DNA of 22,335 nt from CAHJXF01 sp038240015 (GTDB lineage: Bacteria > Pseudomonadota > Gammaproteobacteria > Burkholderiales > Burkholderiaceae_D): NCBI GenBank assembly GCA_038240015.1, contig JBBSEF010000049.1, positions 1 through 22,335 of the forward strand, written 5' to 3'. Below, one piece after another: positions 6,446 through 12,710 of the stretch. The translations under genes were made by a program, and so were the position numbers. Position 1 is the stretch's first letter. Every line of letters begins with the position of its first letter. The notes beneath the pieces are model-generated. The model was not told the DNA's origin, searched no databases, and worked only from the letters and a program-made list of their open reading frames with translations.

Positions 6446-7621
6446 ATGTCCATCATTTCCAAAGACACGACCTTCCTCGGCTATCGGCGCGAGAACGGCC
6501 GGGTCGGGGTCCGCAATCACGTCATCATCTTGCCGCTCGACGACTTGTCGAACGCGGCATCCGAGGCGGTCGCCTACAACATCAAGGGCGCGCTGGCGAT
6601 CCCGCATCCTTACGGACGCCTGCAGTTCGGCGCCGACCTCGACCTGCATTTCCGCACGCTGATCGGCGCGGGCTGCAACCCCAACGTGGCAGCGGTCGTC
6701 GTGATCGGCATCGAAGAAGGCTGGACCCAGAAGGTGGTCGATGGCATCAAGGCGACCGGCAAGCCGGTCGTCGGATTCGGCATCGAAGGCCACGGCGATC
6801 ACGACACCATCATGCGAGCCTCGCAAGCGGCGCGCGAATACGTGCAATGGGCCAGCGAGAAGCAACGCGAAGAATGCCCGATCGGCGACCTGTGGGTCTC
6901 GACCAAGTGCGGCGAGAGTGATACCACCTCGGGCTGCGGCTCGAACCCGACCGTCGGCAATGCATTCGACAAACTGCACCCGCTGGGCACCACCTTGTGC
7001 TTCGGCGAAACCACCGAGCTCACCGGCGGCGAGCACATCGTCGCCGCGCGCTGCGCGAACGATGCGGTGCGCGAGCAGTTCATGTTCATGTTCAACCGCT
7101 ACCAGGAAGTGATCGACAGGCACAAGACCAGCGACCTGTCCGACTCGCAGCCCACCAAGGGCAACATCGCCGGCGGCCTCACGACCATCGAGGAGAAGGC
7201 GCTCGGCAACATCCAGAAGATCGGCAAGAAGTGCACGGTCGACGGCGTGATAGACAAGGCCGAGATGCCGACCCATCCCGGCCTGTGGTTCATGGACTCG
7301 TCGAGCGCCGCGGCCGAAATGGTCACCTTGTGCGCGGCATCGGGTTACGCCGTGCATTTCTTTCCGACCGGGCAGGGCAACGTGATCGGCAATCCGATCG
7401 TTCCGGTCATCAAGCTCTGTGCGAACCCACGCACCGTGCGACTGATGAGCGAGCACGTCGACGTCGATTGTTCGGCGCTGCTGCAACGCGAGCTGACGCT
7501 CGATCAGGCCGGAGACAAATTGCTCGAATGCATGCTGCGCACGGCCAACGGCCGGCTCACCGCGGCCGAGGCCTTGGGGCATCGCGAGTTCGTGATGACG
7601 CGCTTGTACGAGAGCGCCTGA
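6446..7621 (+). CDS. suyB: (2R)-sulfolactate sulfo-lyase, beta (large) subunit
   Basis: The 391-residue large subunit of the UxaA/SuyB family begins with FLGYRRENGRVGVRNHVIILP (residues 10-30), the family's opening motif. Conserved cysteine-containing segments follow: GAGCNPNV (about 74-81) and TKCGESDTTSGCGSNPTVG (153-171). Altronate and galactarate dehydratases normally read CGGSDxxSGxxANP at this point; the GESD...SNP form suggests a different substrate and suits SuyB. The family is metal- (iron-) dependent and performs beta-elimination, here of sulfite from (R)-sulfolactate. ATG 6446 follows suyA by 12 bases with GAGGAA as ribosome binding site, so the two subunits should be made together. 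Length agrees with stand-alone SuyB proteins. Confidence 0.86.
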   Translation: MSIISKDTTFLGYRRENGRVGVRNHVIILPLDDLSNAASEAVAYNIKGALAIPHPYGRLQFGADLDLHFRTLIGAGCNPNVAAVVVIGIEEGWTQKVVDGIKATGKPVVGFGIEGHGDHDTIMRASQAAREYVQWASEKQREECPIGDLWVSTKCGESDTTSGCGSNPTVGNAFDKLHPLGTTLCFGETTELTGGEHIVAARCANDAVREQFMFMFNRYQEVIDRHKTSDLSDSQPTKGNIAGGLTTIEEKALGNIQKIGKKCTVDGVIDKAEMPTHPGLWFMDSSSAAAEMVTLCAASGYAVHFFPTGQGNVIGNPIVPVIKLCANPRTVRLMSEHVDVDCSALLQRELTLDQAGDKLLECMLRTANGRLTAAEALGHREFVMTRLYESA

Positions 7622-7645
7622 GGTTCACCGTTCAGCGATCGTCGC

Positions 7646-8569
7646 GTGAAGATCGTGATCAGCGAGTTCATGGACGAACGTGCCGTCGAAGCTTTGCGCG
7701 CGATGCACGACGTGGTCTATGACGCCGAGCTCATCGGCGACGTCTCGCGCCTGCAGAACGAAGCGGCGATGGCCGACGCGTTGATCGTTCGCAATCGAAC
7801 CCAGGTACGCGGCGACTTGCTCGCGGCGATGACTCGTTGCAAGGTGGTCGGCAGACTGGGCGTCGGGCTCGACAACATCGACCTTGCCGGCTGCGAGGCG
7901 CGCAACATCCGGGTGATTCCGGCGACCGGTGCGAACGCGCTCGCCGTCGCCGAGTACGTGATCGCGACCGCGATGCTGTTGTTGCGCGCCGCCTATCGCT
8001 CCACGTCGCAGGTCGCCTCGGGCGCATGGCCGCGCGATGCGCTCGGTCGAGGGCGCGAGATCGGCGGCAAGACGCTGGGGCTGGTCGGCTTCGGCGCGAT
8101 CGGCCGACTCACCGCGAAGTTCGCACGCGCGCTTGGCATGCACGTCGTCGCTCACGATGCGTTGCTGGCTGCGAACGATGCGGCCTATGCGCAGATCGGC
8201 GTGCCCTGCGTGAGCCTCGACACCTTGCTTGCCCAGTCGGATGTCGTCAGCCTGCATGTCCCGCTGGTCGATGCGACGCGTGGTTTGTTCGACGCGACGC
8301 GCATCGCGACGATGAAGCCGGGCGCCGTGCTCATCAACACGTCGCGCGGCGGCATCGTCGATGAAGCGGCGCTGGCTGCGGCGCTCAGGTCGGGCCGGCT
8401 CGGGGGTGCTGCGCTGGATGTTTTCGATGCCGAGCCGCTGGCCGCGTCGTCTCATTTCGATGATTGCCCGAACCTGTTGTTGACTCCACACATCGCAGGA
8501 GTGACGGCCGAAGCAAACGAGCGCGTCTCGAGCATGATTGCCGACCAGGTGCTGGGGGCGTTGCAGTGA
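7646..8569 (+). CDS. slcC: D-2-hydroxyacid dehydrogenase, probable (S)-sulfolactate dehydrogenase
   Basis: A 307-residue NAD-dependent D-isomer-specific 2-hydroxyacid dehydrogenase. The nucleotide-binding motif GFGAIG is at residues 148-153, and the catalytic triad is visible as Arg234 (NTSRGG), Glu263 (DAEPL) and His282 (TPHIAG). The opening MKIVISEFMDE is what I recall of SlcC. In known sulfolactate clusters SlcC oxidises (S)-sulfolactate to sulfopyruvate and works with ComC to invert the stereocentre for SuyAB. Start is GTG 7646, 24 bases after suyB; there is no strong ribosome binding site. Neighbours on both sides, suyB and a ComC-like gene, give the specific assignment; from sequence alone, only the superfamily is certain (a phosphoglycerate or other hydroxyacid dehydrogenase is the alternative). 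Confidence 0.8.
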   Translation: MKIVISEFMDERAVEALRAMHDVVYDAELIGDVSRLQNEAAMADALIVRNRTQVRGDLLAAMTRCKVVGRLGVGLDNIDLAGCEARNIRVIPATGANALAVAEYVIATAMLLLRAAYRSTSQVASGAWPRDALGRGREIGGKTLGLVGFGAIGRLTAKFARALGMHVVAHDALLAANDAAYAQIGVPCVSLDTLLAQSDVVSLHVPLVDATRGLFDATRIATMKPGAVLINTSRGGIVDEAALAAALRSGRLGGAALDVFDAEPLAASSHFDDCPNLLLTPHIAGVTAEANERVSSMIADQVLGALQ

Positions 8570-9576
8570 TGGTTCGTGTTGCTATGGACGAGGCCCGGCG
8601 CCTGACTACGGCCGCGCTCGAACGCGCAGGCGCGAATGCCGCGATGGCCGAGACCACGGCGCGCGCATTGGTGCTCGCCGAAGCGCAAGGTCTTGCAGGG
8701 CATGGGCTCTCGCGCGTGGCGCAGTACGCGGCGCATTTGAAGAACGGGCGCGTCGATGGCGCGGCCGTGCCGCGCGTGCTGCATGCGAAGGGCGGCGCTG
8801 CGCTGGTCGATGCCAACGACGGCCTCGCGTTCGCCGCATGCGAACTCGCGACGACCGAGGCGATCGCTCGCGCGCGAGAATTCGGCGTCAGCTTCGTCGG
8901 TGTCGCCAACAGCCATCACTGCGGCGTGGTGGTCGATCACCTGCGCGCGGTGGCCGACGCCGGAATGATCGGGCTCGCATTCTCCAACTCTCCAGCCGCG
9001 ATGCCCGCGGCCGGCGGAAGGCATCCGATCTTTGGCACCAATCCGATCGCGGCCGTGTTCCCGCGCCGCGGCGCGGATGCGCTCGCGATCGATCTGTCAT
9101 TGAGCGAAGTCGCGCGCGGCAAGCTGATGGTCGCGGCGAAAAGCGGCAACGCGATTCCGCTCGGTTGGGCGCTCGATGCGAATGGCCATCCGACCACCGA
9201 CCCACAGGCCGGCATGGCTGGCGCCATGCTGCCGATCGGCGCGGTCAGCAGTCCCAAGGGCGCGATGCTCGCGCTCGTCGTCGAGTTGCTGGTGACCGCG
9301 TTGATTGGCTCGCAATTCGGATTCGAAGCGTCGAGCTTCTTTGTCGATGCAGGCAATCGGCCGCGCATTGGACAAGCATTCATCGTGATCGACCCCGGTG
9401 CGCTCGCCGGCCGCGACAGCTATCTCGATCGCATCGAAGTGTTGATCGCCGAGATGCTGGTCGACGATGATGTGCGCCTGCCCGGCGCGCGTCGCGAGGC
9501 GCTGCGCAGGCAGGCAGAAACCGAGGGATTGAATATCGCTGAGACGCTGCTCGCCAGTTTGCAAAGCTCTGTTTAG
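8569..9576 (+). CDS. comC: LDH2/MDH2-family oxidoreductase, probable (R)-sulfolactate dehydrogenase
   Basis: The 335-residue protein belongs to the malate/L-lactate/sulfolactate dehydrogenase (LDH2/MDH2) family, which is unrelated to SlcC. Family motifs are GHGLSR (44-49), NSHHCGV (114-120; His117 aligns with the catalytic histidine of the NSNHFG motif) and GRHPIFGTNPIA (150-161). ComC reduces sulfopyruvate to (R)-sulfolactate with NAD(P)H. With SlcC it forms an effective racemase that feeds SuyAB. The ATG at 8569 overlaps the slcC stop codon (TGATG), indicating translational coupling; the open frame further upstream lies inside slcC and is not used. Malate or ureidoglycolate dehydrogenase would be alternatives in isolation. 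Confidence 0.82.
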   Translation: MVRVAMDEARRLTTAALERAGANAAMAETTARALVLAEAQGLAGHGLSRVAQYAAHLKNGRVDGAAVPRVLHAKGGAALVDANDGLAFAACELATTEAIARAREFGVSFVGVANSHHCGVVVDHLRAVADAGMIGLAFSNSPAAMPAAGGRHPIFGTNPIAAVFPRRGADALAIDLSLSEVARGKLMVAAKSGNAIPLGWALDANGHPTTDPQAGMAGAMLPIGAVSSPKGAMLALVVELLVTALIGSQFGFEASSFFVDAGNRPRIGQAFIVIDPGALAGRDSYLDRIEVLIAEMLVDDDVRLPGARREALRRQAETEGLNIAETLLASLQSSV

Positions 9577-9592
9577 TGATGCATTGACATTG

Positions 9593-10414
9593 ATGAGCGA
9601 AACCTCTCCTGTCATCTCCGCGAAAGCGGGGACCCGGCGTCTTGCGCAGACGACGGTGGATTCCCGCGTTCGCGGGAACGACGACGTCGCGCGCCTGACC
9701 GTGATGGTTTGGCGCGGCAAGACCTCGGGCGGCTTCACGCGCTACGAGGTGCCGCGCCTGGCCAGCCAGACGGTGCTCGACGTCGTGACCCACATCCAGC
9801 GTCATCTCGAACCGTCGTTGAGTTATCGCTTCGCGTGCCGCGTCGGCATGTGCGGCTCGTGCGCGATGACGGTCAACGGCGTGGCGCGCTGGACTTGTCG
9901 CACGCATGTATCGAAGGTGGTCGATGCGCATGGTCATCTGGAAATCGCGCCGCTCGCCAACCTGCCGGTCATCAAGGACCTGGCTACCGACATGCGCGAG
10001 TTCTTCGACAAGTGGGTGCGAGCCAAGGGTCAGTTCAAGGGGAGTCGTTCGCGCCACGATGACTTCGCCACGATAGACCCCGCGTCGCGCGAACGCGCCG
10101 ATGCCGACGCGGGCATCGAATGCATCGGCTGCGGCGTCTGCTATGCGTCGTGCGATGTCGTGACCTGGCGTCCCGAATTTCTCGGCCCCGCGGCGTTGAA
10201 TCGCGCGTGGACCCTGGTCAACGATGTGCGCGACGTGCAGCAGCGCGAGCGCCTGAGCGCGGTCGCGGGCGACGCCGGTTGCCATGCCTGCCATACGCAG
10301 GGTTCGTGCACCGAGCGCTGCCCGAAACAGATCGCGCCCACGCTGGGCATCGCGGGCCTCAAGCGCCGCGTCGCCAAAGCCGCGGTACGTGGAGAGCTCG
10401 AATCGTGGACCTGA
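9593..10414 (+). CDS. Succinate dehydrogenase/fumarate reductase-type iron-sulfur subunit with a repeat-derived N-terminus
   Basis: Read from ATG 9593 the protein has 273 residues. A ferredoxin-like domain carries a [2Fe-2S] site (Cys82, 87, 90, 102; CRVGMCGSC). The C-terminal part has CIGCGVCYASC (177, 180, 183, 187) and CHACHTQGSCTERCP (230-244) for the [4Fe-4S] and [3Fe-4S] clusters of SdhB/FrdB. It passes electrons from the flavoprotein to the membrane anchors. Residues about 6-31 are translated from a REP-like repeat (9611-9682); homology to SdhB starts at LTVMVWRGK. No ribosome binding site is visible for ATG 9593, TTG 9584 or the internal GTG 9701/ATG 9704, so the start is uncertain. 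I favour 9593 because MSET plus VARLTVMVWRG reads as a natural SdhB start interrupted by the repeat. It lies 16 bases after comC. Confidence 0.88.
   Translation: MSETSPVISAKAGTRRLAQTTVDSRVRGNDDVARLTVMVWRGKTSGGFTRYEVPRLASQTVLDVVTHIQRHLEPSLSYRFACRVGMCGSCAMTVNGVARWTCRTHVSKVVDAHGHLEIAPLANLPVIKDLATDMREFFDKWVRAKGQFKGSRSRHDDFATIDPASRERADADAGIECIGCGVCYASCDVVTWRPEFLGPAALNRAWTLVNDVRDVQQRERLSAVAGDAGCHACHTQGSCTERCPKQIAPTLGIAGLKRRVAKAAVRGELESWT
9611..9682. repeat. Inverted pair of REP-like repeats inside the 5' end of the iron-sulfur subunit gene
   Basis: The arms 9611-9635 and 9658-9682 are inverted copies (19 of 25 positions agree by my alignment), each itself an imperfect palindrome of the GTCATTCCCGCG type, separated by 22 bases. 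The reading frame of the SDH-type iron-sulfur gene passes through without a stop and gives the typical repeat-encoded peptide (VISAKAG...DSRVRGNDD). Confidence 0.75.
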
Positions 10415-10815
10415 AAGTGAGGTCGCTAACGCATGCCGTTGCGCGCGCGAGCGATGCCGCCGGTGCGAACGCGAGCGAAGCGTCGATAGCCCAAGCGAAG
10501 CGCTGGTACTGGCAGCGCATCAGCGCGATGGTGTTGGCGATCTGCGTGTTGATTCATCTCGCCGTCATCGTCTATGCGGTACGCGGCGGCCTGAGCGCCG
10601 CGGAGATACTCGAACGCACGCGCGGCAACGGGCTCGTCGCGATGTTCTATGGTGTATTCGTGATCGCTTGTGCGATCCACGTGCCGGTCGGCCTCGCGAA
10701 CATCGCGCAGGAATGGTTCGGTCTGGGTCGACGCAGCGCGCTCTGGCTGTCGCGTGCCTTTGCATTGGCGTTGTTGGTGATGGGCTTGCGCGCGGTGGTC
10801 GCTGTGGTGGTATGA
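10405..10815 (+). CDS. SDH/FRD-type membrane anchor subunit 1 (cytochrome b556-like)
   Basis: A 136-residue integral membrane protein with three predicted helices: about 39-60 (SAMVLAICVLIHLAVIVYAV), 75-102 (VAMFYGVFVIACAIHVPVGL) and 113-136. The segment RIS (38-40) followed by His51, plus His92 in the second helix, is the arrangement of quinone- and heme-binding anchors of succinate dehydrogenase. The N-terminus is polar and cytoplasmic. Start GTG 10405 has GGAGAG 8 nt upstream and overlaps the end of the iron-sulfur gene by 10 bases; GTG 10417 is possible. It would carry electrons to ubiquinone together with the next gene product. Confidence 0.78.
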   Translation: MDLKVRSLTHAVARASDAAGANASEASIAQAKRWYWQRISAMVLAICVLIHLAVIVYAVRGGLSAAEILERTRGNGLVAMFYGVFVIACAIHVPVGLANIAQEWFGLGRRSALWLSRAFALALLVMGLRAVVAVVV

Positions 10816-10816
10816 G

Positions 10817-11173
10817 ATGAAACTGAAGAACGATTTTCGCGCGCGTCGGCATTCGGCGTGGTGGGCCTTCGCGATGCACCGGCTGTCGGGACTCGCGCTG
10901 GCCGCGTTCCTGCCGCTGCATTTCTGGGCGCTCGGTCTGGCGCTGCACGGCGATGCGGCGCTCGATGGTTTCTTGCGTTTCTCCGATCGTCCGCTGTTCA
11001 AGTTCGCCGAGTGGGGACTCGTGGTCCTGCTCGCGCTGCACATGATGGGGGGGGTGCGTGTCTTGTTGATCGAATTCACGCGCTGGTCCGGGCTACGCAA
11101 GAACTGGATTGCCTGCGCGGCGGGTTTCGCGGTGCTGACAGCAATGGCTTATGCACTCGCGTTGTTCGTTTGA
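10817..11173 (+). CDS. SDH-type membrane anchor subunit 2 (SdhC-like cytochrome b556)
   Basis: A 118-residue membrane protein with three helices and the Sdh_cyt signature HRLSG at residues 21-25 (the Ser and Arg positions used for ubiquinone binding in SdhC) and LALHMMGGVRVLLIEF (72-87), where His75 matches the axial heme b ligand of SdhC. One base separates it from the stop codon of the preceding anchor gene (TGAGATG), so the two are coupled. With the previous anchor, the iron-sulfur subunit and the flavoprotein encoded 1.5 kb further on, a full four-subunit complex II-like enzyme is encoded. Confidence 0.85.
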   Translation: MKLKNDFRARRHSAWWAFAMHRLSGLALAAFLPLHFWALGLALHGDAALDGFLRFSDRPLFKFAEWGLVVLLALHMMGGVRVLLIEFTRWSGLRKNWIACAAGFAVLTAMAYALALFV

Positions 11174-11198
11174 ATCCGCTTTGGATCGGAGCACCGCA

Positions 11199-12074
11199 AT
11201 GAAGATCGATCTGCAATCCGTCGAAGACGCCGCGAAGGAACTCTACATACGCGCGCTGAAGATCCTGCCGCCCGACATCAAGAGCGGCTTTTCGCATCTG
11301 TCGAAGAGCGAGACCGCACCGACCGCGCAACGCATCCTCGCGACGATGGTGACGAACATTCAAGTCGCCGAGAACACCGACAACCTGCTTTGCCAGGACA
11401 CCGGCGTGCCGATCTACAACGTGACGATCGGCCGCGGCGTCGAGCTCGATGGTCATGCGCTGAAAGAGGCCGTGCGCCGGGGCTGCGAGCGCGCGACGCA
11501 CGAGCATCCACTGCGCTCGTCGATCGTGCATCCGCTGACGCGAAAGAACGAACAGACCTCGTGCGGCATCGAAGTGCCGGTGATCCACATCGACTTTTCC
11601 GATCGACCCGATCTGCTTGAAATCGAAATGATTCCCAAGGGCAGCGGCTCCGAGAACAATTCGTTCCTGAAGATGGCGATACCCGCCGAAGGCGTCGATG
11701 CGATCAAGACCTTCGTGATCGATTGCGTGCTGGCTGCGGGCGGCAAGACCTGTCCGCCGACCATCGTCGGCGTCGGTCTGGGCGGCACGTCGGATCTCGC
11801 GGTGCTGCTCGCCAAGCGCGCGGCCACGCGGCCGCTGGGTTCGGTGTGCGGCGACGCTGACGGCGCGGCGCTCGAGAAGCAATTGTCGGGCGCCGTCAAT
11901 CAGCTCGGCGTCGGTCCGCAAGGTCTGGGCGGCGACTCGACCGCGTTCGCGGTGCATATCGAACTGGCCGCGACCCACATCACGATGAACCCGATCGCGG
12001 TCAACATGCAGTGCCACTCGGCGCGGCGCGCGCGCGCGAGCTTCACACCTGACGGCGTCGCGTACGGCTTCTGA
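11199..12074 (+). CDS. Class I fumarase/L-tartrate dehydratase-type hydratase, alpha subunit
   Basis: The 291-residue protein is the N-terminal half (alpha, TtdA-like) of an oxygen-sensitive [4Fe-4S] class I hydro-lyase. The three cluster cysteines are in place: Cys65 in LLCQDTG, Cys185 in KTCPPTIVGVGLGG and Cys272 in MQCHSARR. KGSGSEN (147-153) and GVGPQGLGG (237-245) are also conserved. The family signature NTGxNTP after the RKN tripeptide is replaced by EQTSCGIEVP, making this stretch about three residues longer and chemically different near the active site. Start ATG 11199 has GGAG 7 nt upstream; the longer open frame from 11151 overlaps the anchor gene and is rejected. It works with the next gene product. 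In this operon hydration of an unsaturated sulfonate (3-sulfoacrylate) is my inferred role; fumarase, tartrate dehydratase or mesaconase are alternatives. Confidence 0.87.
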   Translation: MKIDLQSVEDAAKELYIRALKILPPDIKSGFSHLSKSETAPTAQRILATMVTNIQVAENTDNLLCQDTGVPIYNVTIGRGVELDGHALKEAVRRGCERATHEHPLRSSIVHPLTRKNEQTSCGIEVPVIHIDFSDRPDLLEIEMIPKGSGSENNSFLKMAIPAEGVDAIKTFVIDCVLAAGGKTCPPTIVGVGLGGTSDLAVLLAKRAATRPLGSVCGDADGAALEKQLSGAVNQLGVGPQGLGGDSTAFAVHIELAATHITMNPIAVNMQCHSARRARASFTPDGVAYGF

Positions 12075-12086
12075 AGGGACGGCGCC

Positions 12087-12710
12087 ATGGCTCATCACGA
12101 ACTGTTCCTCCCGGTCGACGAAGCGCAGGTCCGCGCGCTGCGCGTCAACGACACCGTCACGTTGCAGGACACGTTGTTCGGCATACGCGATGCGACGCAG
12201 ATCCATCTGTTCGATCGCGGCCGCACGACGCGCTTCGATTTGCACGGCCATGCGGTGATTCACACGGCGCCCAACGTGAAGAAGGTCGAGAAGAGCGACG
12301 CGTATCCATCCGGGTACGAGGCGATCTGCATCGGCACCACCACCTCCGACCGCATGGAGCGCTTCACGCGGCCTTTGATGACGCAATACGGCGTGCGCAT
12401 CATCATCGGCAAGGGTGGCTTGCGCGAAGCGTCGCTGGCGGCGTTCGAGGAGCTCGGCGGCGTGTACCTCGCGATCGTCGGCGGCACCGCCGCGCTCGAG
12501 ACCACGTGGATAGAACAGATCGAGGACGTCGATCTCGACGACCTCCACCCCGAGTCGTTGTGGAAATTCCGGATTCGAGACTTCGGTCCGCTGCTGGTCG
12601 CGATGGACAGCCATGGCAGCAGTCTCTACGACGTCGTCAATCGCGACGCGCGGGCGCGTCGTGCCGAGGTGCTCGCAGCGATGGGTGTCAACGCGGGCGT
12701 CAAGGCTTGA
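12087..12710 (+). CDS. Class I fumarase/L-tartrate dehydratase-type hydratase, beta subunit
   Basis: The 207-residue beta subunit (TtdB-like) supplies substrate-binding residues to the alpha subunit. Overall similarity to TtdB is clear across the length: IIIGKGG (105-111), HPESLWKFRIRDFGPLLVAMDSHG (154-177). Compared with the family patterns as I remember them, RDxAH is RDATQ (34-38), HAGP is HTAP (59-62) and GPTTSxRM is GTTTSDRM (83-90). The Thr/Ser/Arg and Lys109 used for anion binding remain. ATG 12087 follows the alpha gene by 12 bases with AAGGGA as ribosome binding site. The changes lie in the substrate pocket and fit a substrate other than fumarate or tartrate; this is inference. Confidence 0.87.
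   Translation: MAHHELFLPVDEAQVRALRVNDTVTLQDTLFGIRDATQIHLFDRGRTTRFDLHGHAVIHTAPNVKKVEKSDAYPSGYEAICIGTTTSDRMERFTRPLMTQYGVRIIIGKGGLREASLAAFEELGGVYLAIVGGTAALETTWIEQIEDVDLDDLHPESLWKFRIRDFGPLLVAMDSHGSSLYDVVNRDARARRAEVLAAMGVNAGVKA

Noticed and set aside
6113..7582. Long open frame of 489 codons on the minus strand
   Set aside because: It is the antisense shadow of suyA/suyB in high-GC DNA; the peptide has no recognisable domain, while the plus strand gives a clear enzyme.
6152..7621. Altronate or galactarate dehydratase (UxaA/GarD) as identity of the first gene pair
   Set aside because: The split subunit architecture, the C-terminal HVHNIKTKRW-type pattern, the GESD motif and the SlcC/ComC/TauE neighbours fit sulfolactate sulfo-lyase better. 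It stays a weaker alternative.
5179..9682. CRISPR array or insertion sequence suggested by the repeated GGATTCCC... units
   Set aside because: There are only a few copies, kilobases apart, palindromic, without regular spacers, cas genes or a transposase; they fit REP-type elements.
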